Source: Eucommia ulmoides
Lineage: Eukaryota; Streptophyta; Magnoliopsida; Garryales; Eucommiaceae
Length of the DNA stretch: 64,000 bases
Assembly: GCA_016647705.1 (NCBI GenBank)
Contig: CM028333.1
Location: 25,848,243 to 25,912,242 of the forward strand
Reading direction: 5' to 3'
Shown piece by piece: positions 46,504 to 57,817 of the stretch. Every line of letters starts with the position of its first letter. The stretch's first letter is position 1. The notes beneath the pieces are model-generated. The model ran no database searches, had not been told where the DNA came from, and saw nothing but the letters and a program-made list of their open reading frames with translations. Both the position numbers and the translations under genes were made by a program.

Positions 46504-46562
<59 letters not shown>
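46504..46562. repeat. (AT)n microsatellite
   Basis: About 59 bp of alternating AT. Confidence 0.95.
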
Positions 46563-46566
<4 letters not shown>

Positions 46567-47133
46567 TTCTATGTTTTTTATAGTCTTCGTCAAATTTAAC
46601 CTTCAATCTTTTTGTTAATATTGATTCGATTTCGATTTGTCTTTTCTGTTACAAAATATAAAAAGAAAAATATACATTTGAAATTTATGCAATACCAATG
46701 AATAAAAGAAAATAATGATTTATTTCAAATACTTATCATTTAATATATATTACAAACTAACAAACCCATTATTTTCTCAGTTGCAAAATTTAATTATTGT
46801 CTCAAACCAAGGTAAAGTTCTGACATTTAATCGATAATGTAACATTGAACTCCTGTGAAAATTGCATAAATTGGAAATGATATAAAAACTAGAAAAACTA
46901 CAACTTTAGTTACATGGCACCAACATTTTGCAACTTGACACAATGAGATAAATATGCTTCCATTCTTTTTCAATTATCATCGTGGAAATCTTGACATTTT
47001 CACTGCTAATCTTGGATGTTAAGTGATGATCAAAATATTTATCTGACACTCCTTTATATGTGACCCTAACTAATGGCACAATACATTTTAAGTTGTACTG
47101 AATGATCACACTATGTTATTATTCAATGTATAG
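46563..47133. other. Intergenic stretch
   Basis: AT-rich; nothing recognised on either strand. Confidence 0.4.
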
Positions 47134-47582
47134 TTAAGCTGTGTTTGGTACGCTAGAATGAAATGAAAATAAGATTGAAATTAGTATGGTAATAGAATGT
47201 AATGGTAATTACCATTACATTTTATTCCTATATTTGGTGACAAGAGAGATTATATGTGGTCTTAGAAGGATATCAAAGGGTAAAATAGTAATTTAATTAA
47301 ATTTTTAAACGGTATAATAGTTAATTTAGTTAAATTTTATTCCAATTCAAATATTTGGTCAATATTTAGTCTTGTTTTTTTGGTCGATGAATGATTAAAA
47401 CCTAATCCCATGTACTTGAGATCAACCAATATAAAGTTTATCTCGGTATTGGTTAATCCCATATTTTGTGAGATTAGAGAATCCTTGTTAATGAGAATGA
47501 GATTGAATCTTATGTACCAAACATAAAAATAGAATGACATTTCCAATCTTATCTCGAATACCATATACCAAACGCCACCTTA
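47134..47582. mobile_element. Tourist-like MITE
   Basis: Element 47137-47579 (443 bp). Ends AGCTGTGTTTGGTA and GGTGGCGTTTGGTA (10 of 14), TTA target duplication, AT-rich interior of AATAGAATG type. Same superfamily as those at 29036 and 35236. Confidence 0.82.
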
Positions 47583-48552
47583 GAGAGACAAGTTTTATAA
47601 TCAATCATAATTTGGATATTGTTTTATATTTTGTACAAACAATAAATTTGAAGTATTTATTGAAACATACTATTGCTGTCAAGATATTGTAAATATTGGT
47701 GTCAAAATACCGTAAATATTTAGTTGATATGTTTGGTTTTTATAGTTATTAAAACAAGTAATGTACCATTATTAATTGGTACTTAGTAATTCAGATAGAT
47801 AACACCCCAAAAAACTAGAAAGTCGAATACAAATGTTTTTTGAAAACACATTTGAAAAACATTTTTCGAAATCTTATTATTTTGAAAAAAGGTTTGGGGG
47901 CTTTTTATTTGCCGGTTTTTCAAGAAAGATTTGGGTTGGATTTTGAAGGAAAAAAAGCCACCACCTAACATTGAGTTAAATGGTGTACTAGGTCATCGAT
48001 TTTTTTTGAAAATATATATTTTGAGAAGGCCCAAATTTGACTCCAAAAACACAAATGGTCTAACCAAAGAATTCTGAAGTTTGGGGGTTGGTTATGTTAA
48101 GGGAAGGTGTTAGACACACCAAGACACCCGTCCGAAGATAGTACCTTTGTCTAAAAGATCTTGTTTTAAACCAAGTCTAGATGATTTAATTTTGGTTCTT
48201 TAAAAAAGTGAAAATCTTTTATTTTATTTTATTTTATTTATTTATTTATCATTCCCTTTATCTTTTTAGAAACAAAACAAGCAAAATGTCACCCCTTAAG
48301 ACCACCTCTCGATTATACTTCAAGTCGACGAGTTTTGGCCCGGGGACGGGGTTGATATAGTGAACTTTAAAATTAGGTTAACTTGGTAGGAGAAAGGATA
48401 AAGGATTTTTTTTTTTTGAAATTTTCCTCGGAAATAGCTTAGTAGAAAATATATTAAACGTTTTTGAAATGTTATTTTATTTTTTTTTTCTGTTTTTTTT
48501 TTGGAAATATTTTGCTAGCAAACATATCATGTTAACCCTACAGTTATTTGAT
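47583..48552. other. Degenerate plant repeat (probable Gypsy LTR piece)
   Basis: Contains GCCACCACCTAACATTGAG (47958), GGGAAGGTGTTAGACACACC (48100) and CGTCCGAAGATAGTACC. The wording resembles a class of LTR-derived repeats common in dicots. Neither boundary is clear, and no genes are seen. Confidence 0.5.
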
Positions 48553-48894
48553 TGTTCTGATGATTCAGTTAACTTGAAGTTTTTTGTATTGTTAGTTTTT
48601 ATTGAAGATATGATTACAGAAAATTAGTCAGGATGACCAAGTTATTAAGGAGATAAAATGAGAAATATCAATGAATGATCAAGATGATGTTATGGAAGAT
48701 ATGATGAAGAATTATCTTTTGTAGTTTCTTTTTGTATTCTTAAGGTGAAATAACGTTGACATTATTAAACTCTTGGTATAAGTTTACTAGGATTGCTCAA
48801 TGCACATAAAAATGAACTTATATCATATGTGTTTTAATTATATGGATAGGAGTGTTTAAAATATGTTTTGAAAGAGTTTTTAAGAAAAAGTAGT

Positions 48895-49205
48895 TAGAAT
48901 CGATCAATTGATTTAAAAAATCAATCATCTAATTATAACTGTATTATAAAAATTTGTTATAGGTTGAAGAGCGATCAAATGGCTGACTGACTGGGAAATC
49001 GATTGACCGAAAAATACAGGTTCCCAATTGTTTTTTGAGAAATAAGAGAATCGATCGACCGAACAGTCAAGCGATAGATATAGGTTCCCCGAATGTTACA
49101 AACGATCGACTGGAATGTATAATCGGTTGATCAAAACATTTTCAAAATTGTTGAACGTTGGATACAAATGGTCAACTGAAGGATAAATCAGTCGACAGTT
49201 GTGTT
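48895..49205 (+). repeat. Cluster of TCGATCGACCG-type motifs in LTR E
   Basis: Words such as GAATCGATCAATTGATT, AATCGATTGACCGAA, GAATCGATCGACCGAAC, AACGATCGACTGGA and CAGTCGACAG recur every 40-60 bp. Confidence 0.75.
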
Positions 49206-49883
49206 GAAATTTTTTAAAATATTCTGAACGTTATACTGTGTTATTTTTACCTTGGTATTTACGATTAAACATTTCTAAATTACATTTTAAGGTTCTAAAA
49301 TATTTTTAAATAGTTGGATTTTTTTTTTCATAAGAAAATAAAGGTTTAATTGAAAATGCATTTCGATCTCTAATATTTTCGATCTGATAGTCCTACCAGT
49401 CAAAATTCATTTCCATATTTTTTTGGGCTAATATCTAAATTATTTTCAGACTAAATTTGGACATAAAATAGGCAGAATGCATAGTCAAACAAGCCATTAG
49501 GCTTTTTGACTTATGGTTAGAGATATTAGGAGATATTTGAAGGGTTTCTTTGCAAACTAGCTGTTGGAGCCTATCTTTCAAAAAACCCTATTTAATACTT
49601 GCATTTTTCTGATTTTATCATCAAGAAAAATTAGATTTTTTATTTGAAAAGCTATATTTTTCTGAAATATTTTTTAAGCAAAAAGATTTTGAAAATTTTG
49701 ATAAAAAAATGTGCAAATTTATTTGTGAGAAATCTTGTTGAAGGCATCTTGATCATCTTGTGAAACTTAGAGTATCATATTCATGTTCAAGTCATTTTTA
49801 AAGGATTCTAGGTGAGATAATTTCAATCTTTATTTCTAGATCTATTTGTATGTTCAATTTTTTGCTTAAGCATTATCTGATTA

Positions 49884-50180
49884 TGAAATACCCCGAAAAT
49901 TTATATTTTGAAATATTATTATTTTATATCAGTTTAATATTTCTAGGATTATTTTATAGATTTATTATATAAATAATATTTGATAATTTTTTAGGTTAAA
50001 TGTTAATTTCGAATTGATTATCATAAGTTTTAGGATTATTGTGTTATTTAAAATATACTTTTAAGAATTTTGTGATATAATTAATATTTTTTTATTTTAA
50101 GGGGAATATTATGTAAATAAATAAATAAACAAGTGGTTGCAATAGTTTCCCTCGTTATGAAGGAAACCAATACAACCACA

Positions 50181-50235
<55 letters not shown>

Positions 50236-50254
50236 GGGGTAAGGATCATAATCT
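49884..50254 (+). repeat. Element F 5' LTR
   Basis: Matches 60415-60853 from ATACYCCGAAAATTTATATT through GTTGCAATRG and AGGGGTAAGGATCA. It ends in an (AAT)n (50188-50235). Confidence 0.8.
50188..50235. repeat. (AAT)16 microsatellite
   Basis: 48 bp near the 3' end of the F 5' LTR; the right LTR has 26 units. Confidence 0.95.
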
Positions 50255-50319
50255 AAATATATATATGTATATATATTTTGAATCCTAGTTTTTCGAATAT
50301 ATGCTTAATATATTTATGC

Positions 50320-50590
50320 GGTTTAGAGACATATCTATGTGTTTGAGACGTGTTTACGTGTTCTAGATATATTTATGTATTTCGAGATATATTTTTGGGT
50401 TTGAGATGTATTTGTATGATTGAGAGGTATTTGAGTGTTTTGATATGAATTTGCGTTGTTAAGACACATTCATGTGTTTTGAGATGTATTTATGTGGTTA
50501 AGACATATTTATGTGGTTAAAATGTGTTTATGTGTTTTGAGACATATTTATGTGATTGAGAGGTATTTACGTATTTTCAAACATATTTCA
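50320..50590. repeat. Minisatellite, unit about 23 bp
   Basis: Degenerate units of the type GAGATGTATTTATGTGKTTT recur about eleven times inside F. The unit reads as TTGAGA(C/T)(G/A)TATTTATGTG. Confidence 0.8.
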
Positions 50591-50737
50591 AGTTTGGATT
50601 GTGTTGATATTTATGGAAAGTTTATAAGATTAATGAAATTTTAATATGAATATTGGAAATTGATTATTTTAATTTCACGAGATAGTCTATAAGAAATTGG
50701 GTTATCTACTGCTTATGATATTAGTTGCGAACATGTT

Positions 50738-52902
50738 GGTTGATCTTAAGATTTTGATGAACAATTAAAGGTTGATGTTTTTTGTGGCACTAACGGTTTG
50801 ATTAAGTGTGTCAGTTTATTAGTTCCAATGATAAAGATATGATGACAAATAATGAATGAATGCTAAAAGATGATGACAAAGATCATGAAGGATTAAGAGG
50901 TTGAAAAATTTGAAGAACCTAGGGAAAACAACTCAGGTTAAATTTTAACTTTTAATATCCCAATTAGGATCACACACGATACAAAAAGATTTTTAAATTA
51001 TTTTTATTAATATGTGTGTTTTTGATAGAATCTTAATGAATTAAATTATTTGCTCCTATGTGTAATTGAAAAAGAAATATTAATAATTGATTAAAATTGA
51101 ATTTAAGTATTTAGTGGAGCTCGTCAAGAAAAGACATTGGTTAAAGGGGCGAAAACGTTGATAAGAATGAATTAAAAACAAATTAAGGAGAGGTTCCTAA
51201 CATTGACAAGTCGATATGTAAGTCGACCGAAGTATAGAAGGTAAAGTCTCTAAATCTTTTGGTCGACAGGTAGGTCGACCTGAGCTTAAATATGAACTCT
51301 CTAAATCCATAAGTCGACCTGTGACGAGAAATGTAACTCTCTGAATCTCTAGGTTGACAGATAGGTCGACCGATGAGCGATAGATTTTTGGCTTGGCTAC
51401 ATCCTGAATCGAGCGGTCGACCGGTGATCCTTGGTCAGCCGACTTATGGCATTGTTTCAAAATTTTGTGAAATTCTAGATTTTATTCTAAAAGTAGCCGT
51501 TACTAGCCGTTTTATGGTTAAGATCTGAGAGATATTTTAGGAATTTGATGTTATTTGAGATATGCAACATATATTACATTATCCCTATAGATTTGGTTAA
51601 TTAAGTTTGAGTATTTCTCAATTTGGTACATGTAATTCTTTCTAACCTATTTAATTGTGATTAAGAAATATTTGAGGTACTTAATCGAGAAGTTTAAAAG
51701 TTATAATTAAGTGATTTGAATCAGGATAAAGTCTTAGTGATATAAGGGGTTCATAAGAGCAATTAAATGTCATAACAAGTGAAAACTAGCCGTTAGAGAA
51801 CTTATTTTATTCCCTTTTATATAGACCTACATTTTTTATATATTAAAGTGAGATCAAGAGATTTATACTGAGTTTTTCTAAGAGAAATCATATTAAGAGA
51901 ATTATGAGAGTTTTTCTAAGAGTTATTCTTGAGAATTATTTGTTGTGAATTATTGTTGCTACCGATCTGAATTGACATTGCTATCATTATTATTTCGTTG
52001 GTTTCGATTGAGATATTTCCAAATTACTTTCTATTGCTTGATTGCTTGATTATATTTGAAATTTGATCTTTGAAATTGCTTTATGATTTTTTATTGAAAA
52101 ATATTTTTTAAATAATTTCTTAAAGAAATCTGATTACGTGCTCAATTACGTGCTATCCTATTTTTGTTTAAATCAGTTTTGAATATCTCACTTTTCTGTC
52201 ATTAGTTTTGGGATATTAATTAAGTTTTAATTTATCTGGGGTGGTAGAAGCTCCGAGTGAGAAAAATCACTTATCAATTTGTAATTGGTGAGTTGAGTGA
52301 CGAATTGAATACTATTGAGAATATTTAATCGAAGGGTAGCTGGTTTCAGTCTTTTCTTGTAAAGAGATTAAGGTAGTAATTATTCCTTGATTGAATTGAT
52401 TTGTGAGCAATTTTGTAACGATTCAATCTTTTCCGGGGGTACAAGGATATTTGGAGTGTTTGTGAGGTTTTGATTCTTTAGTCTAAGTTACAAAAAGAAT
52501 TAGGTTATTCTTGAGTCTGTAAAAAATAGAGGTTATTCCTAAACCTGTGAAAAAGAATTTGTAAAGGTTGATTCTGAGTCTGTAAAAAGAATATTTGTGA
52601 GGGTTTGGTTCCTACCTTTAAAGGAATCTTGAGTTTAGTGGGTGCGACTCTCCTTGGAGTTTAGGGGACTGGATCAGCCAAGAGTAGCTTGATGAAGTAG
52701 TATAAATTTCTGGTGTGCTGCTATTTTTCATTATTTATTTTTGTTGTTTGGTGTGCACCTAGTTGATATTATAATTCTGCTATAAAGATAATAATTAATT
52801 TAGAATTAAAAATAATTATTTGGATTTTTTGTGAAGTATTATCTCTGATAATTTTTGTTTACCCAATTAACCCCCCATTTTGGGTAGTTCACTGGGCCAA
52901 CA
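50738..52902 (+). repeat. Element B 5' LTR
   Basis: Starts (T)GTTGATCTTAAGATTTTG, ends ACTGGGCCAACA. It carries a GTCGACC cluster at 51205-51450, where GGTCGACAGGTAGGTCGACC is the fullest example. Confidence 0.95.
51205..51450 (+). repeat. GTCGACC cluster in LTR B (5' copy)
   Basis: Ten or so GTCGAC-type words, several as converging pairs such as GGTCGACAGGTAGGTCGACC and GCGGTCGACCGGTGAT. The same set lies in the 3' LTR at 58285-58520 with changes. Confidence 0.85.
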
Positions 52903-52904
52903 AT

Positions 52905-52916
52905 TGGCATTAGAGT
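52905..52916 (+). other. Element B primer-binding site
   Basis: TGGCATTAGAGT, two changes inside and one at the end relative to TGGTATCAGAGC, 2 bp after the LTR. Confidence 0.85.
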
Positions 52917-52952
52917 TGATTTAGCTCGACACACTTAGCTAACAAATATCAC

Positions 52953-53623
52953 ATGTCGCACATAATAGGCACACTAGTTGAGGGGCAGTCTATGCACCGA
53001 CTACCGTTGTTTGCAGGTGACAATTATTCGTTCTGGAAAAGACAGAATGATAGCCGTCCTCAAGGCTACAAATTATAATGTGTGGCTAACAATCGAGGAT
53101 GGTCCGTTTGTTCCAATGGTAAACAGAGTAGAGAAGAAGAATGAACAGTTAACTACTTCTGATAAGCAGAAACTCTCTATAATCTCTCAGGCTATTAGCA
53201 TTCTATTTTGTTCTTTAGATGAGAAATGAATATTCTAGAGTTTCAGGTTGTAAATCTGTAAATAAGATATGAGATAAGATATAAGTTACCCACAAAGGGA
53301 CAAGTCAAGTAAAGTAACAAAAAATTAACACTCTTATGAGGAAATTTGAATTGTTCAGAATGGAAGAAACTAAAATGATTCATGAGATGTATACTCACTT
53401 CAATAACATTTTCAATCATTTGAGTCAACTTGGAAAGACATACTCCATGGAGGATAGAGTTCGGAAGGTCCTAAGATCTTTAACAAAAATATGGGAGTTA
53501 AAAGTGATGGCAATTGAGAAAGCTAAGGATCTTGGCAAATATGAAATTGATGATCTCATAGGCAACTTGATGACTCATGAAGCGGTGATTAAAGGATATG
53601 AGGATGACACCGAAAATAGCTAG
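52953..53623 (+). pseudogene. Element B gag, N-terminal and UBN2 region
   Basis: An ATG at 52953 begins gag. The NYSFWK signature near 53028 is followed by a frameshift into RMIAVLKATNYNVWLTIEDG. A stop at 53227 and another broken stretch come next. The frame 53336-53623 then reads as the UBN2 gag domain: a helix-rich region with KFELFRMEE, LGKTYSMEDRVRKVLRSL and DLIGNLMTHE. Gag would assemble the virus-like particle. The two pieces are out of frame with each other. Confidence 0.88.
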
Positions 53624-53739
53624 AGGAAATCTTTGGCGCTAAAAGCTCAGAAAATTGAAGAAGAGGATGACAGTGATGATGAAAGTCTTGACATTGAACA
53701 AGAGAAATATGTGGCGCTTCTACAAAGAATTTTAGAAGA

Positions 53740-54069
53740 ATGACTCAGCACACATTCTGCAGGAGAAGAAACCTCAACATGACTAAAGTGGAATATTACA
53801 ACTGTCATAAGACCGGTCACTTTCAAAATGATTGTTCCGAACCGAAGAAGGATAAAGAAAAGGAAAATAAGAAGAAAGAACAGAAGCGAGTAAAGAAGAG
53901 TAAGAAGAAATCCATGAAGGCTACTTGGGATGATACTGTATCAAGTAGCTCAGAAAAATCAGATAGTGAAGATATGTCCATGTTTGTATTGATGGCCACT
54001 GATGGTAAGGTAACTAAATGTTCAAGTTCTTGTCCTTTAGATTTTGATGAATTATTTGATGTTTATTAA
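53740..54069 (+). pseudogene. Element B gag zinc-knuckle region
   Basis: Frame of 110 codons ending at a true-looking stop after DELFDVY. The knuckle is YYNCHKTGHFQNDC: the first Cys of the C-x2-C-x4-H-x4-C pattern has become Tyr (residue 19), so zinc binding is likely lost. A Lys/Glu-rich basic stretch and a Ser/Glu/Asp-rich acidic one follow. Confidence 0.82.
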
Positions 54070-54486
54070 GAACTTTCTCATGATTAATAAAATTAGTGTT
54101 CTAAAATAAATGTCCTTCAAAGTACAATTAATACATTAAAAAAGCAAGTGATAGACTACAAATTTGAAAACAATGAATTGAATCCAAGTTGACGGATTTC
54201 CATTCAATTGCTCTCAAATTCACCGGCGGTGAAAATAACTTGAAAATACTTTTGGGAAGTTCATGTGGAATTTTTGATAAAGCCGGTATTGGATTTTAGA
54301 AAAATCTTAAACAAAACCGTTTTTATAAATTCTTTTATGAAACCAAAGATCTTGTTAGATGTTTTAAATGTAATGTTGTGGGGGCATACTATTCGTAGAT
54401 GTTTTGCTAAAATATCTAACTCTAGACAAGTTTGGGTTTCAAAAGGAACTAAAATTGTCTCAACTAACAAAATCGGTCCCACTTAG
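54070..54486 (+). pseudogene. Element B gag C-terminal region with second knuckle
   Basis: After a helix-like Lys/Asn/Glu-rich stretch, the frame 54265-54486 gives a second knuckle CFKCNVVG...RRCFAK in which the His position is Tyr. Then RQVWVSKGTK and the STNKIGP end, wording typical of Sirevirus gag. Confidence 0.7.
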
Positions 54487-54552
54487 ATTGGGTACCACTT
54501 AAGAACTATTTGAGGTGCTCCTTATAGGTTATTTTAAAAGATTCAATAAGCA

Positions 54553-54608
54553 AGGACAAATGGTTCCTGGATAGTGGTTGTTCTCGACACATGACGGGAG
54601 ACAAATGA
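54553..54608 (+). pseudogene. Element B protease remnant
   Basis: WFLDSGCSRHMTGDK near 54561-54606. DSG is the aspartic-protease catalytic triplet of Copia elements (Asp-Ser-Gly) and is intact. A stop follows immediately, with the rest in the next frame segment. Confidence 0.85.
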
Positions 54609-54620
54609 AAATTTACATAT

Positions 54621-55025
54621 TTGACACCTAAGGATGGAGGTCATGTGACTTCTGGAGACAACACAAAAGGTAAAATTATCGGTATAGGTAATATTGGTAA
54701 TGGTACTACTATTATTAAAGATGTGTTACTAGTTGATGGACTTAAACATAATTTGCTTAATATTAGTCAACTATGTGACAAGGGTTATAACGTTATATTT
54801 GATCATGATAAATGCATTATTAAGAATAGTCATGATAGTAGTATCTTGTTAGTTGCATCACGTTTTGAGAATGTTTATAGTTGCTCATTTGATGATTTTA
54901 ATTCTCAAAATTTATTTTGTTTGAATGATTTGTCTGAAAATAGTTGGTTATGGTATAGGAGACTTGGGCATGCTAGTATGGAGTTAATCTCTAATTTATC
55001 TAAGAAGAATCTTGTATGTGGCTGA
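54621..55025 (+). pseudogene. Element B protease C-terminus and integrase N-terminus
   Basis: 134-codon frame. It runs from KDGGHVTSGDNTKGKIIGIG (protease flap region) through VDGLKHNLLNISQLCDKGY to LWYRRLGHASMELISNLSK. The GHAS His is part of the HHCC zinc domain of integrase. The CDACQLGK half lies just after a stop at 55023-55025. Confidence 0.88.
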
Positions 55026-55039
55026 TTTGAAATTTGTGA

Positions 55040-55560
55040 AAGATAAAGTATGTGATGCATGTCAATTAGGCAAGCAGGTTAGATAAAAAAAAAATGCACA
55101 CATTCACGTCTAGATGTCTTGAATTGTTGCATCTTGATTGTTTGGACCAAACTCTATTACTAGTTTTGGTGGTAAGTTTTATGCTTTTGTTATAATTGAT
55201 GATTATTCCAGACTTACCTGGGTATTTTTCTTTACTAAGAAAAGTGAAGTTACTTCTATTCTTACTAAATTTTGTAAACGTGTTCAAAATGAGAAACAAT
55301 GTTCTATTATTAACATTCAAAGTGATAGAGGAAGAGAGTTTAAGAATGATGATGTGGCAAGTTACTATGATGAGCATGATTATGCTCATAACTTTTCTAC
55401 ACCAAGATCACCACAACAAAATGGTGTAGTGGAAAAGAAGAACATGACGCTTCAAGAGATAGCCAGAACGATGCTTAAAGAAAATCGCTTACCAACCTAC
55501 TTCTGGGCTGAAGTAGTAAGTACAGCTTATCATATGGTGAATAGAGTATTGATTCGTTGA
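55040..55560 (+). pseudogene. Element B integrase catalytic core
   Basis: The 55040-55080 piece holds CDACQLGK of the HHCC domain. From 55138 the frame gives the DDE core: IIDDYSRLTWVFFF, the second Asp in NIQSDRGREFKN (about 55320) and the Glu in QNGVVEKKNMTLQEIARTML (about 55425). The first Asp (LDxFGP) is disturbed by a frameshift at 55135-55140. A YFWAEV motif closes the piece, and a stop follows at 55558-55560. The enzyme would insert element cDNA into the host genome. Confidence 0.9.
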
Positions 55561-55895
55561 GGGTTCAACAAAATCCCATATGAAATCTGGAATGGTAAGA
55601 CTCATAATATTTCCTATTTTAAAGTATTTGGATGTAAGTGTTTTATTTTGAATGACAAGGATAATCTTGGTAAATTTGATGCTAAATCTGATTATGGGAT
55701 TTTCCTTGGATATGCTACTAACAGTAAAACTTATAGAGTTTATAATAATTGCACGTTAGTAGTAGAAGAAACTATGGATGTTATTTTTGAGGAAACTGAT
55801 CCATTCTTGTTGAGAAAGGTTTTGGATGATGATAATGTAGGTATTTCAAATAACCAAAACCAAGGTGATAATGTACCTAAGGAGTCCCAACAATA
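55561..55895 (+). pseudogene. Element B integrase C-terminal region
   Basis: After the stop, GFNKIPYEIWNG, FKVFGCKCF and the open piece 55648-55895, with KFDAKSDYGIFLGY, TNSKTYRVYNN and MDVIFEE, make up the C-terminal part of Copia integrase. It then runs into acidic linker sequence. Confidence 0.85.
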
Positions 55896-55911
55896 GGAGG
55901 AATCTAAGGAA

Positions 55912-57560
55912 AATGATTAGACTTTACCACGACCTATAAAGACAATATCGAGACATTCGGTAAAAGAAATCATCGTTAATTTCGAAAGAAGTGTAAGTAC
56001 TCGTTTTTCTCTTAGGGATATAATTAATATTGCATTCTTATCTCAAATTGAGAATAAAAATATAGATGAGGCGTTAACTGATGAATCATGAATTTTTGCA
56101 ATGCAAGATGAGTTAGTTTAATTTTAGCAGAACAAAGTATGATGTCTTGTTCCGAGATAGGATTTTCATCCAGTTATTGGTAATAAATAGGTTTTTAGAA
56201 ATAAAAAGAATGAATCTAGCACGGTAATTAGAAACAAAGTAATATTAGTAGCACAGGGCTATAATTAAGAGGAAATAATTGATTATGATGAAACCTATGC
56301 TCTTGTTGCTAGACTAGAAGCAATTAGAATGCTACTCGTTTTTCCATGTTCACGTAATTTTAAGTTATATCAAATGGATGTTAAGAGTGCATTTCTAAAT
56401 AGCTTTCTAGTAGAAGAAGTTTATGTGGAACAACCCGGGATTTGAAAGTAATAAATTTTTCGATCACGTATTTAAACTTCGTAAGGCTTTGTATGAGAGG
56501 CTTAGCCGATATTTGATCGAAAACGATTTTTGAAGGGGTATTTGTGATATAACACTGTTTGTGAAGCAAACTGATACTGATATCTTATTAGTACAAGTAT
56601 ATGTTGATGATATTATTTTTGGATCTATTAATGAGGATCTTTGCCAAGAGTTTGCTAAGATAATGTAGGTCGAATTTGAAATGAGCATGATGAGAGAGTT
56701 GAATTTCTTTATTGGATTGCAAATTAAGCAAGCCAAAGAAAGGATATTTATAAACCAAGCTAAATACATCAAGGAGTTGTTAAAGAAATATGGCTTGAAT
56801 GACGCTAAAGAGTACTAAACTCCCATGGCAACGGCTACGAAAATAGACAAAGACCGATACGGGCAAAAGTGTTAATAAAAAAATGTATCGAGGTATGATT
56901 GGTAGTCTGTTGTATTTAACTGCTAGTAGACCTAACATTATGTATAGTGTTTGTCTTTGTGCTAGATTTCTGTCTTGCCATAAATAATTGTACTTGACTG
57001 CGGTTAAGTGAATTTTTCGATACTTAAATGGGACGACTGACCTAGGATTATGGTATCCTAGGGGGAGTGATTTTAAATTGCTAAGTTACTTTGACGCTGA
57101 TTTTGCCGGTTGAAAAGTTGAACGAAAAAGCACAAGTGGGTCATGTCATTTGTTAGGACATGCATTGGTTTCTTGGTCAAGCAAGAAATAGAATTTGATA
57201 GCCTTATCCACTGCTGAGGCTGAGTATATGGCAGCTGGTAACTGTTGTGCCCAAATTTTATATATTAAGCAACAGTTAAATGACTTTGGAATTTGCATAG
57301 AGGAGGTCTCGATTTATTGTGATAATAAAAGTGCTATTTGTCTAAGTAAGAATACTACACAGCACTTACGAACTAAGCACATAGAGATTAGACATCACTT
57401 TATTCGTGATCACAATCAAAAAATGGACATTGTTATTGAGTATATTGATACCTTCGACTAGCTTGCTGATATTTTTACCAAACCACTAGCGGAAGATCAG
57501 TTTATGAAAATCATTTGCGATTTAGGTATGGTTAGGCATAATGATGTTTGCCTAGAGTAG
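55912..57560 (+). pseudogene. Element B reverse transcriptase and RNase H
   Basis: The linker with ISRHSVKEI (about 55945) leads to the RT palm: ARLEAIRMLLVF near 56315, MDVKSAFLNSFL near 56370. An intact YVDD lies at about 56600 (LVQVYVDDIIFGS), then FFIGLQIKQA and KKYGLNDAK. RNase H follows at 57195-57461 (AEAEYMAAGN, IYCDNKSAIC, HIEIRHHF) and LADIFTKPLAEDQ at about 57465, ending near 57558. Several stops and a deletion of part of the fingers near 56420-56500 break it. Confidence 0.92.
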
Positions 57561-57589
57561 AGTTCTTTTGTGTTTCCCTCTCCCCAATT

Positions 57590-57817
57590 TGTTTTTGAGA
57601 TGACAAAGGGGGATAATTAGTTGATGTTTTATTGGATATCTTAAGGGGGAGTTTATTGTATTTTGAAATTTGTACTTTGTTGAATATCTTATGATTATCT
57701 TTATTACTATGCTTTAACTAGTTCTAAAACCCATTCTCGGATTCAGGGGGAGTGTGGTTATATTATTGTTTTGAAGAAAACATCAAAGTTAATTGTTATC
57801 ATAAAAAAAAAAGAGAT
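57590..57817 (+). other. Element B 3' region with two purine tracts
   Basis: ACAAAGGGGGATAA near 57603 and AAAAAAAAAAGAGAT (57802-57817) directly before the LTR start TGTTGATC. Only the second is positioned to prime plus-strand DNA. A CAGGGGGAGTG tract lies between them near 57746. Confidence 0.75.

Noticed and set aside
51197-51460. 87-codon minus-strand frame in LTR B
   Set aside because: It crosses the GTCGACC motif cluster; the 3' LTR copy has stops at the matching place.
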